Assembly (NCBI GenBank): GCA_004554455.1
Contig: SFMG01000019.1
Span: forward strand, 1 to 53,445
From: Bacteroidales bacterium
GTDB taxonomy: Bacteria > Bacteroidota > Bacteroidia > Bacteroidales > UBA932
Length of the DNA: 53,445 bases
Direction: 5' to 3'
The position numbers and the translations under genes were made by a program. The notes under the pieces are model-generated. The model saw nothing but the letters and a program-made list of their open reading frames with translations. It made no database searches and had not been told where the DNA came from. Positions 22,393 through 30,138 of this stretch are shown here, one piece after another. Position 1 is the first letter of the stretch. Each line of letters opens with the position of its first letter.

Positions 22393-23751
22393 TCAGCGGA
22401 AGAAACGGTCAACCTCCTTTACGGCCTGAGGTAGGGCGAAGACCACCACCCGGTCGTAATCCTCTATCCTGGTGTCTCCCACGGCTATGATAGATTCGTT
22501 TCCGCGTATGAGACCTCCTATGACCGCGTCGCCGGGGAAATCCAGGTCCTTGAGCTGGGCGGAAGTGATCTTCGATCCCGGCGCGGTTATGTATTCCAGA
22601 ACCTCAGCATTGGTTCCGCTCATATATTTGATGAAACGTATCTTGTCGCTCAGGGTGAATTTGAAGATGCGTCCGGCGGTTATGAGTTTCTTGTTGATCA
22701 CAGCGTCCACGCCCATATCCTCCGCAAGACGAATGTACTCGAGATTCTCGACCTCGGCGATGGTGCGCGCGATGCCGCATTTTTTCGCCGCTACGCAGGT
22801 CAGTATGTTCGTCTCGCTGCTCTCGGTAAGGGCTACGAAGGCGTCTGTGCTGCGCAGGGATTCCTCGATCAGCAGGTCTGTATTCCTGCCGTCCCCGTTC
22901 ACTATGGTCACGTTGTCGCCCAGGTGCTCCGACAGGTAGAGGCAGCGGTTCTTGTCCTCTTCTATGATTTTTATGGACTCCATCTGGCGTCCGAGCTGCT
23001 TGGCGACCATTTCGGCTATAGGTCCGCCTCCCACCATCATCAGACTCTTTATCTCTATGTCTTTCTTACCCAGGTATTCCATCAGCGGCGCATTGCCGTC
23101 GCGGCGGGAAATGATGAATACGAGGTCGTGGTAGCGGAAGCGCGTGTCTATTTTCGGAATGATGGTCTCGTTGCCCCTGGCAATGGCCACCACGCGGAAC
23201 CTGGTTTCGGCGTCTGCGAAGTCGCGGCTGAAATCCAGCAGGGTCTTGTCTATGATAGGGGAGTCCTCCTCCAGCTTATATACCGATATCTGCAGCTTGC
23301 CCCTGCCGAACTCCATCGCCTCCGTGGAGGCGGAGCGCTTGAGCAGGTCCACTATTTCCCCGGCTGCAATCTTTTCCGGATAGAAGAGCAGGTCTATGCC
23401 CATATCACTGAAGAGATATTTGTTGTCGTAGGCAAGGTACTCTTCGTTGTTGACGCGGCAGACCACCTTCTTGCTGCCGAGGCTTTTGGCCAGGGCGGAA
23501 CACACCACATTCACGTTCTGCGACGTGGACGGGTTGACGGCCACGAAGAGGTCCGCCTTTTCGGCGCCTGCGTTTTTCAGCACTTCGATCGAGGCGGGGT
23601 TGCCGCATACCGTAACCACGTCGGCCGTTTCCGACAGGGCGGTGAGCCTCTGCTGGTTGCTGTCGATTACGCAGATGTCGTTCGCTTCGTTGCGCAACAT
23701 TTTGGCCAGGTGGGAGCCGACCTCACCGGCACCGGAAATGATTATCTTCAT
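22393..23751 (-). CDS. trkA: Trk system potassium uptake protein TrkA
   Basis: 452 residues, the double-RCK length of TrkA. First NAD-binding Rossmann domain MKIIISGAGEVGSHLAKMLR, then a TrkA-C domain (about 140-225). Second Rossmann domain MMVGGGPIAEMVAKQLG (about 238-254), then a second TrkA-C domain to the end. It forms the cytosolic gating ring of the TrkH potassium channel in response to nucleotides. No TrkH gene is in the window; it must lie elsewhere. The gene overlaps the glycosyltransferase stop by 4 bp. Confidence 0.95.
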   Translation of the reverse strand: MKIIISGAGEVGSHLAKMLRNEANDICVIDSNQQRLTALSETADVVTVCGNPASIEVLKNAGAEKADLFVAVNPSTSQNVNVVCSALAKSLGSKKVVCRVNNEEYLAYDNKYLFSDMGIDLLFYPEKIAAGEIVDLLKRSASTEAMEFGRGKLQISVYKLEEDSPIIDKTLLDFSRDFADAETRFRVVAIARGNETIIPKIDTRFRYHDLVFIISRRDGNAPLMEYLGKKDIEIKSLMMVGGGPIAEMVAKQLGRQMESIKIIEEDKNRCLYLSEHLGDNVTIVNGDGRNTDLLIEESLRSTDAFVALTESSETNILTCVAAKKCGIARTIAEVENLEYIRLAEDMGVDAVINKKLITAGRIFKFTLSDKIRFIKYMSGTNAEVLEYITAPGSKITSAQLKDLDFPGDAVIGGLIRGNESIIAVGDTRIEDYDRVVVFALPQAVKEVDRFFR

Positions 23752-25013
23752 TTTGTCTTCTCCTTTAGGTAGTCGAAAATACCGTCCCTGAGAATGCAGT
23801 TCAGCAGTATTATATATTCGTCAAGTATTCCTCTGACCTTCACCCTGTCGCCCATTTTCCGGTTCAGGTCTATGTCAAGCAGCCTTGCAGCTATGTTTCC
23901 TCCGCTGTCGAGATCCCTTTCCAGCAGGGCCTCCACTTCGTCGCGTCCGCAGCTGCGCTTAAGTTCGCGGTAGTCCCGGTGCGCCTTCCATACGGACTTG
24001 AAATAACTGCCCTTGCCTTTGAGCAGATAGACCATCGAGGCCATCACGTCCAGGACCATACGCCTGAATATGCGGAACTTCGCGCGTCTGCAGGCATCGG
24101 CTGCGCAGGCGGATACGAGCTTGTCGCGGAATGCATCGTCCATCTCGTCCAGCACGTCAAGGCAGCTCTTCAGGTCGTCGCTGCTGCTGGCTATTTCCGG
24201 GGCGGTACCGGCCAGCACGTCGTAAATGTTGTTCATCGCCAGAGTCGGCGCAAGGTTGTTGCCGAGCATCAGCAGGTTGTTGCGGTAGTTCAGATAGAGC
24301 TTGAAAGGGGAGTCCTGGGGCAGGGTGCCGCCGCCGACGTGATAGACCACGCTGCGCGGTACCACGTTCACCCTCCATCCAGCCAGCCTTGCCCTCCAGC
24401 AGAAGTCTATTTCCTCCATGTGGGCGAAAAAGCGCTCGTCCAGACCGCCCAGTTTCTTCCATACGCTGCTGCGGACCATAAGACAGGCCCCTGTGGCCCA
24501 GAGCACGTCGGCCGGGTCGTCATACTGTCCCTGGTCTTCTTCCAGCCGGGACATCACCCTTCCGCGGCAGAACGGATAGCCATAATGGTCGAGCCATCCT
24601 CCTGCAGCTCCGGCATATTCGAAATATGAACGGCGTCCCTCCTGCCAGGAATGCAATTTCGGGGCGCAGGCTGCGCAGTCTTCGTGGAGATCCATCCATT
24701 CCTCCAGGGGAAAGAGCCAGTCCGGGGTAACCTCTATGTCGGAGTTTATCAGCACGAAGTATTCCGGATCATACTCTTCCAATTCCCTGAAGGCCCGGTT
24801 GTAGCCTCCTGTGAAGCCGTAATTGCGGTCGAAGCACAGCAGCTTCAGCTCCGGCATCTCCTCGCGGAGCCAGTCCGTGGAACCGTCCTCCGAAGCATTG
24901 TCGGCAACGATTACCTCGGCATCCATATCCCTGACCGAGTCAACGAGACCCGGAAGGAAAGTCCTGAGGAAGTCCTTTCCGTTCCAGTTCAATATGACTA
25001 CAGCTGTTTTCAC
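23748..25013 (-). CDS. Glycosyltransferase family 2
   Basis: 421 residues. The N-terminal GT-A domain shows VVILNWNGKDFLRTFLPGL, the nucleotide-binding IVADNASEDGSTDWL, the metal-binding region LINSDIEVTPDW and the acceptor region GGLDERFFAHMEEIDFCWRA. The C-terminal about 150 residues are helical with a weakly hydrophobic stretch (VLDVMASMVYLLKG). Rhamnosyltransferase-like GT2 enzymes of this form add sugars to surface glycans. It is not next to other polysaccharide genes, being embedded with trkA and a SlyD-like gene, so the acceptor cannot be guessed. Confidence 0.88.
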   Translation of the reverse strand: MKTAVVILNWNGKDFLRTFLPGLVDSVRDMDAEVIVADNASEDGSTDWLREEMPELKLLCFDRNYGFTGGYNRAFRELEEYDPEYFVLINSDIEVTPDWLFPLEEWMDLHEDCAACAPKLHSWQEGRRSYFEYAGAAGGWLDHYGYPFCRGRVMSRLEEDQGQYDDPADVLWATGACLMVRSSVWKKLGGLDERFFAHMEEIDFCWRARLAGWRVNVVPRSVVYHVGGGTLPQDSPFKLYLNYRNNLLMLGNNLAPTLAMNNIYDVLAGTAPEIASSSDDLKSCLDVLDEMDDAFRDKLVSACAADACRRAKFRIFRRMVLDVMASMVYLLKGKGSYFKSVWKAHRDYRELKRSCGRDEVEALLERDLDSGGNIAARLLDIDLNRKMGDRVKVRGILDEYIILLNCILRDGIFDYLKEKTK

Positions 25014-25060
25014 AGTGCACGGCTTGGCAGTTACAGACTTAGCTTGTTATTGTCCGGCGT

Positions 25061-25759
25061 CTAGCACTCTCCGCCGCAGTGACCCTCACCGCAGTGTCCC
25101 TCACCGCAGTGTCCCTCACCGCAGTGTCCCTCTCCACAGTGTCCCTCACCGCCGCAGTGCCCTTCACCGCCGCAGTGCCCTTCACCACCGCAGTGTCCTT
25201 CACCACCGCAGTGTCCTTCACCACCGCAGTGTCCTTCTCCGCATCCTCCGTCGCCGCAGTGTCCTCCGCAATGTCCGCAGCCGTGGCGCTCAAGGCCTTC
25301 CGCGAGTTCTTTCTCGCTGGCCTCGCGTACATCGACTATGTGACCTGAGAAGTTGAGGGTCTTTCCGGCCATAGGGCTGTTAACGTCTATCTTGACGAAG
25401 AGCTCGTCCGCTTCAAGCACCTTGCCCGGGACCACGTTGCCGGCCCTGTCGGTAAGCGGCAGCATGGTTCCGACCTCCATAAGGTCCCTGCGGAGCTCAC
25501 CGTCTATCTCGAAGGCAGCCACAGGCAGGCTGATTATGCGTTCCGGGTCATAGACACCGTAACCCTCCTCGGGACTGAGCGTGAAAGCGAATTTCTCTCC
25601 CGGCTCCAGTCCGGCTATGTTCTCCTCGAATTTCGGAAGCAGCATTCCCTTGCCCTGAATGAATTCCAAAGGTCTTTCTTCAGTGCAGAAATCTGCAACC
25701 TGTCCATCTACCATCAGCTCATAGACGAGTCTGACTACGGTCTTTTCTCCAATTTTCAT
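25061..25759 (-). CDS. slyD: SlyD-like FKBP peptidyl-prolyl isomerase with expanded His/Cys tail
   Basis: 232 residues. The FKBP domain with inserted IF chaperone flap spans residues 1-150 (VRLVYELMVDGQVADFCTEE, GLEPGEKFAFTLSPEEGYG, SGHIVDVREAS). Residues 159-232 are a metal-binding tail of GGEGHC (five times) and GEGHC (four times) plus flanking variants, by my count 13 His and 15 Cys in 74 residues. SlyD catalyses proline isomerisation and its tail binds Ni, Zn or Cu, supplying metal to enzyme maturation. The GEGHC repeats are more regular than the usual SlyD tail. It is the first gene of the leftward operon to 19.9 kb. Confidence 0.9.
   Translation of the reverse strand: MKIGEKTVVRLVYELMVDGQVADFCTEERPLEFIQGKGMLLPKFEENIAGLEPGEKFAFTLSPEEGYGVYDPERIISLPVAAFEIDGELRRDLMEVGTMLPLTDRAGNVVPGKVLEADELFVKIDVNSPMAGKTLNFSGHIVDVREASEKELAEGLERHGCGHCGGHCGDGGCGEGHCGGEGHCGGEGHCGGEGHCGGEGHCGGEGHCGEGHCGEGHCGEGHCGEGHCGGEC
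25076..25250 (-). repeat. 15- and 18-bp in-frame tandem repeats encoding GEGHC / GGEGHC
   Basis: Nine consecutive near-identical units at the 3' end of the SlyD-like gene, five of 18 bp followed by four of 15 bp, ending in GGEC and stop. Because every unit is a multiple of three, slippage would change tail length without frameshift. Confidence 0.85.
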
Positions 25760-25776
25760 TTCTCTTCAAATATATT

Positions 25777-25784
25777 TATATCCA
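25777..25784 (-). promoter_or_regulatory. -7 box of the slyD-trkA operon
   Basis: Minus-strand TATATTTG (25784 to 25777), 17 nt before the ATG at 25759. It is the only consensus promoter seen for the five leftward genes. Confidence 0.55.
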
Positions 25785-25865
25785 ATAAACCTGCGAAGTT
25801 AAGATTTTTTCGCGTTCCCCGTGTATCTTTCTGTCGCCGCCCAGCCGGAGCTGTCGTTGCGACGC

Positions 25866-27230
25866 TCAGCCGGCAAAGCATACCTTGTCGAAGGCGAGAC
25901 TCGGGATCAGCCAGCGCGTGGCCTCCTTAGGGTCATTGCCTGCAGCCAGCAGATTCTGCCAGAGGGTGCATATATTACCGGTGACAAGCATTTCGCCCAC
26001 CGGCTCCGCAACTTTTCCGTTACGTATGCGGAAGCCCTCCACGCCGTAGGAGAAGTCTCCGGTCGTGGCATTGCAGTTGCCGCCGTTGAAGCCGGTCACG
26101 AGTATGCCGTTGCGCACTTTCCGCACCAGTGCGTCGCAATCCCAGCGTCCGGGCATATCCCCGAAACTGCTGCAAGGCCGTATGCGCGGCACCGATACGC
26201 CTGCACAGCTGCGCTCCAGGCCGAGCTTAGCGGCGTAATATGTGTTGAGCAGATAGTTCTCGATGCGCCCTGCTGCCACGAGGGTCCTGTCTGCGGTAGA
26301 GCAGCCTTCGCCGTCGAAGAGACGGGCTCCGCTGTGACCGTAGCTGCTGCGAGGCAGGTCATCCACATAGAGCAGTTCCGAGAAAACCTTCTCGCCGAGT
26401 TTGTCTTTCAGGAAGGAGGAGCCATTGTATATGGCATCGCCGTAGAGTGCGTTGAGCAGCGGCCCGAAAAGCGTGGACGCCGCTTCCCTGTCCACGACCA
26501 TTTTCTTCATTCCGCCCCGGCAGCGCCCGGCTTCCATTTTCGCGATCGCCCTTTCCAGGGCCTTCGCCGTTATTGCCGAAGGGTCCTCGAGTTTCTCAAG
26601 GAAAGGGGAGGCGTCCCAGCTGAAGGCCTCGCAGAGTTTTCCGGAGTCGGTCTCCAGGGTGAGGTCGCAGCTGATGGCGAAGCCGCTTTCGATCTTTATC
26701 ATCTCCGAGGAATTGGAATCGCAGATGTACAGTTCCTCGAGCGAATCCCCGTAGTTGTTCTCGCAGGAGACGAGTTTCCAACCTTCGCCACTCTTCTGAC
26801 TCTCTGATGGCAGCCCGGCGCGGGCCAGGGCCAGACGCTGAGCCCCTTCCACTTTCTCATATCCACTGTCATACAGGCCCATCTCATCCCCCTTCAGGGC
26901 ATTTTTCTCGCATAAGGCGGCATCCGGCAGGCAACGGAGCGCGTCCCTTTCGAGCAGGCGCGTCGCCTCCATGCAGCGTGCTATGAAGCGTATAAGGCTC
27001 TCCTTGTCCAGGCGGTTGGTCGAATAGCCTCCGTAACGTCCATCGACATAAAGGTCCACATAGACGGAGCGGTCCGTGCTGTGGCTCAGCTTGTCTGTCT
27101 CCCCGTCCAGCAGGCTGCACTGGTCCGAAACGCTCTTGTTAAGGCTAGCCCTTGCCTGCGAAGCCCCCTGCCGCAGGGCCTCTGAGACGCAGAAGCGCGC
27201 CAAATCCTTCTCTTCTTCGCTTATAATCAT
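25866..27230 (-). CDS. tldE: TldE/PmbA family metalloprotease subunit
   Basis: 454 residues from MIISEEEKDLARF; a longer frame upstream is inside tldD. PmbA-type member of the TldD/TldE family. It lacks the HExxxH zinc motif of its partner, as expected for TldE, and has the family C-terminal part (RPCSSFGDMPGRWDCDALVR, GILVTGFNGGNCNATTGDFS, GEMLVTGNI). With TldD it forms a heterodimer that degrades unfolded peptides and, in some bacteria, matures antitoxins or microcin. The ATG follows the tldD stop by one base, preceded by GGAGGAGAA, one of the few strong Shine-Dalgarno sites here. Confidence 0.88.
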   Translation of the reverse strand: MIISEEEKDLARFCVSEALRQGASQARASLNKSVSDQCSLLDGETDKLSHSTDRSVYVDLYVDGRYGGYSTNRLDKESLIRFIARCMEATRLLERDALRCLPDAALCEKNALKGDEMGLYDSGYEKVEGAQRLALARAGLPSESQKSGEGWKLVSCENNYGDSLEELYICDSNSSEMIKIESGFAISCDLTLETDSGKLCEAFSWDASPFLEKLEDPSAITAKALERAIAKMEAGRCRGGMKKMVVDREAASTLFGPLLNALYGDAIYNGSSFLKDKLGEKVFSELLYVDDLPRSSYGHSGARLFDGEGCSTADRTLVAAGRIENYLLNTYYAAKLGLERSCAGVSVPRIRPCSSFGDMPGRWDCDALVRKVRNGILVTGFNGGNCNATTGDFSYGVEGFRIRNGKVAEPVGEMLVTGNICTLWQNLLAAGNDPKEATRWLIPSLAFDKVCFAG

Positions 27231-27231
27231 A

Positions 27232-28668
27232 TCATTCTCCTCCAACCGTAAGTCCGCTGACCAGCACGCTAGGCATCCCGCAGGACACCGGCACGCTCTG
27301 ACCCTTGCCGCAGGTCCAGGAGGCATCCTCCATCGCGGCGTCGTTGCCCACCATTTCTATGTGCCTGAGGGCTTCCGGACCGTTACCTATTATATTTATA
27401 TCCTTTACCGGCATTGTCAGGCGTCCGTTTTCTATCAGGCGTCCGCGCTTTACGAAAAAGGTGAAGTCGCCTTCGCCTATGCGCACCTGACCGTTGCTGA
27501 ATTCGTCAACGTATATGCCTTTCCTGACAGAGGCGACCAGGTCCTCCGGCTTGCAGTTTCCGTTTTCCATATAGGTTGCCCGCATACGCGGAAGCGGGTC
27601 GCAGCGGAAGTCTTCGCGTCTGCCGTTGCCTGTCGGCTCTACTCCGAAATGCGCGGCGCTGATACGGTCGTGCAGGTAGGATTCGAGCCGTCCGTCGCGC
27701 ACCATATAGGTCTTGCGGCCCGCCACTCCTTCGTCGTCGTAGTTGCCCGAGCCGCGATTGCCCGCAATCGTGCCGTCATCGACTATGTTTATGCCGGCAG
27801 GGCATATCATTTCGCCCAGTCTGTCTTTGAATATGGAGCTGCCCTTGCGTATGAAATCGGCCTCGAAGGCGTGTCCCATTGCCTCGTGCAGCAATATGCC
27901 CGACGCTCCTGCGCCCATCACTACAGGCATGCGGCCGCCCTTCGGACGTTTCGCCTCGAAGGCCATATCCAGGTCCTTGAGCACCAGCGCGGCCATTTCG
28001 GCGGCAGTCGGCAGGCCTTCGAAGCCCTTGCGGAAACTGCGGCTGCCTCCGCCGCTGACGTTTCTGCCCTTGCCGTCGGTGAATACGGCCGATACGGCGA
28101 AGTTGTACATAGGCCTCGAATCCCAGCGCAGCTCTCCCGCGGAATTGTACATAAGCACGTCGCTTTCGCTGGCGGAGAAGCGCAGGTTGAGTTTGCTTAC
28201 CCTGGGCTCGCGGCTGCGTATGAGCCTGTCCGTCTCGGCCATAAGTGGAATCAGATTGCTGTTCGGGCATTCTCTCCAGCTCTCTGTCCAGGGGTAGAAG
28301 TCGCAGTCTGCGGGCGCCTGTGCCGGGTTTATTGTCCTGCCCTTCCCGGCCGCCACTGCACCCATTCCCTTCCCAGCGATGGCAGAGGCGGCCTTTGCTG
28401 CGGCAAGCATATCGGCGGGCACGGTGCTTTCGGAGTAGGCGTAGCCGGTCTTTTCTCCGTCCAGCACGCGTATGCCCACTCCGTAATCCTCGTGGAATCC
28501 GCCCCGGTTCACGCTGCTGTCTGTCATCGAGAGCTCGTTGTAGGTCGTATATTCAAAGTAGAGGTCCGCGTAGCTTCCGCCCGAGGAGAGGGCCGTGGCA
28601 ATCAGCCTGTCCAGCATTGCCCCGTCCACCTTGAAGATGTCCAGATAATATCCTTTGTCCTTGATCAT
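27232..28668 (-). CDS. tldD: TldD family metalloprotease, catalytic subunit
   Basis: 478 residues. The zinc site HEAMGHAFEAD (HExxxH) lies at about residues 255-265, within GASGILLHEAMGH. Further family segments are GGSYADLYFEYTTYNELSMT near the N terminus and VLVSGLTVGGE at the C terminus. TldD is the catalytic half of the TldD-TldE protease, which cleaves unstructured peptides inside a barrel-like chamber. It is immediately followed by tldE (1-nt gap) and preceded by a zeta-like kinase gene 28 nt upstream, within the priA-tldE leftward unit. Confidence 0.92.
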   Translation of the reverse strand: MIKDKGYYLDIFKVDGAMLDRLIATALSSGGSYADLYFEYTTYNELSMTDSSVNRGGFHEDYGVGIRVLDGEKTGYAYSESTVPADMLAAAKAASAIAGKGMGAVAAGKGRTINPAQAPADCDFYPWTESWRECPNSNLIPLMAETDRLIRSREPRVSKLNLRFSASESDVLMYNSAGELRWDSRPMYNFAVSAVFTDGKGRNVSGGGSRSFRKGFEGLPTAAEMAALVLKDLDMAFEAKRPKGGRMPVVMGAGASGILLHEAMGHAFEADFIRKGSSIFKDRLGEMICPAGINIVDDGTIAGNRGSGNYDDEGVAGRKTYMVRDGRLESYLHDRISAAHFGVEPTGNGRREDFRCDPLPRMRATYMENGNCKPEDLVASVRKGIYVDEFSNGQVRIGEGDFTFFVKRGRLIENGRLTMPVKDINIIGNGPEALRHIEMVGNDAAMEDASWTCGKGQSVPVSCGMPSVLVSGLTVGGE

Positions 28669-28696
28669 TTGTCTGTTTCCCTAAGTAATTTGATGA

Positions 28697-29359
28697 CTAC
28701 TGAAGATCGCGGTAGCTGCTGCGGCTTTCAACGACCTGGTCCAGTATGGTCCTGTAGCAGCGCCTGTCCTTGACATTGATGCTGCTGGTCACCGTCATAG
28801 AGCTCGATATGCTTCCGTCCTCGTTGAACTGCAGGTCCTCCCGGGGTATGTTCGTTCCTTCCGCCACTACCTTGAACGGCGGAACGGAGTTGTCAGCCAG
28901 AATCCAGCGGTCGCAGGCGGGGGCGTAGTCCTCGATGAAATAGCGTATTCCCACCTCATAGCGGCGCCGTATGGTCTCTTCCGGTATATCGTGCCCTCCC
29001 GCGGCTACCCTCGCGGCTACGCGGCTCACGGCCATATCCGGGGAGTTCAGCCAGAAATAAAGCACGGTTATGTGATAGCCGGCTTCCCTCGCCTTGGCTA
29101 TGGTCTTAAGCAGGGAGCGTGTGGCCAGGGTGGTTTCTATCGCGAATGTCTCCTTGCGCTCAAGCAGATATTGGATTTTCATCAGCATATAGCGGCTAGC
29201 TTTTACTTTGACCTTGGACGGGTCGAAGGGGCTCAGGGCCTTGGCGAACTCGTCCGAATTGACAAACTGCCTGCAGTCCAGCAGCTCCGGAAGCAGGGTG
29301 TAAGATGAGGTGGTCTTGCCCGAGCCGTTGCATCCCGATATGATATAGAGTCTTGGCAT
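28697..29359 (-). CDS. Zeta-toxin-like P-loop kinase (COG4185 type)
   Basis: 220 residues. Walker A SGCNGSGKTTSSYTLLP at about 8-24, a substrate-site segment FVNSDEFAKALSPFDP, then ETFAIETTLATRSLLKTI (the ET-T motif of zeta kinases), a lid RVAARVAAGGHDIPEETIRRR and WILADNSVPP near the C-terminal part. Zeta relatives phosphorylate UDP-N-acetylglucosamine or related small substrates and can be toxins. No epsilon-like antitoxin lies beside it. Its place in the priA-TIGR02757-tldD-tldE unit suggests a housekeeping kinase or an unpaired toxin. About 50 C-terminal residues are extra relative to the core domain. Confidence 0.8.
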   Translation of the reverse strand: MPRLYIISGCNGSGKTTSSYTLLPELLDCRQFVNSDEFAKALSPFDPSKVKVKASRYMLMKIQYLLERKETFAIETTLATRSLLKTIAKAREAGYHITVLYFWLNSPDMAVSRVAARVAAGGHDIPEETIRRRYEVGIRYFIEDYAPACDRWILADNSVPPFKVVAEGTNIPREDLQFNEDGSISSSMTVTSSINVKDRRCYRTILDQVVESRSSYRDLQ

Positions 29360-29400
29360 AGGTAGTGTTCTGTGTTCCCTCCTTAGGTGTTTCTTGAGGA

Positions 29401-30138
29401 TTAGCGTTTTTCTTCCGAACTGCCTTTCTCCGCCCCGTTTCCGCGAGGGGCGGGGTGGCTCACTCCGTAGCCGAAAAGCGCGAAATCGCCCTTGCAGGGG
29501 TCTCCGGGGAAGATTTCCCTGAAGGCGTCCGTAATCTCGAGGGCGGTGCCCAGGTCCTTCTGCCGTCTGGAGGTCAGCCCGTTGGCCCTAGCCTGCTCAT
29601 AGACGTGCACGTCCAGAGGAATGACCAGTCCGTCCGGCGAGCTGTTCTTCCACAGCCCGAAATCCACCTTCCCGTCGTCCCTCACCATCCATCTCCTGAG
29701 CATATTGATTTTCTTGTCCGGGGCCTTCGCGTCTTCTTTGCGTCCGTATATCTGGCAGCGTATCTGCTTGGTATCCAGTACTTCCAGCGAGTTTTCCCTC
29801 AGGTAGAACTCCCTGAGTCGCGAGAAGATGTCCGCCAGCTCGGACCATTTCACCGTCCTGTGGGCGCTGACATCGTCGTTCCGGTAGCTGCCGCGCATTA
29901 CGTAATCGTATGGCTTCCAGTCCATTTCGTCAAGGACTCTGGCTGTGTCCCTGACTATCATGGCCCTTCGTCCCCAGGCCAGGTGCGCAGCCACTACGGC
30001 TGCCGTTTCCACGTCCCTGAGATCCGCTCCCTTTTCCACAAAGTGTCTCGGGAAGGCTATCGGGTCTTCGCGGAACCATTCCGGATTGTTGTAGGTCTCA
30101 GCCCACATTTTAAGGTTTTCAATTGTCTGTGCTTCCAT
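29401..30138 (-). CDS. TIGR02757 (DUF2400) family protein
   Basis: 245 residues. Matches the TIGR02757 family of Bacteroidota and spirochaetes, recognisable by DPIAFPRHF, VAAHLAWGRRAMIV, a central MLRRWMVRDDGKVDFGLW and the late VIPLDVHVYEQARANGLTSR. The last segments resemble the helix-hairpin-helix DNA glycosylase fold (LIPLDxHV...L..R), so a DNA-repair-type role is possible but unproven. It starts overlapping the priA stop by one base (TGATG), so coupled to it. The C terminus (APRGNGAEKGSSEEKR) is a charged disordered tail. Confidence 0.85.
   Translation of the reverse strand: MEAQTIENLKMWAETYNNPEWFREDPIAFPRHFVEKGADLRDVETAAVVAAHLAWGRRAMIVRDTARVLDEMDWKPYDYVMRGSYRNDDVSAHRTVKWSELADIFSRLREFYLRENSLEVLDTKQIRCQIYGRKEDAKAPDKKINMLRRWMVRDDGKVDFGLWKNSSPDGLVIPLDVHVYEQARANGLTSRRQKDLGTALEITDAFREIFPGDPCKGDFALFGYGVSHPAPRGNGAEKGSSEEKR

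Noticed and set aside
27076..28773. 565-codon plus-strand frame opposite tldD/tldE
   Set aside because: Antisense shadow. The minus-strand genes have full family motifs.
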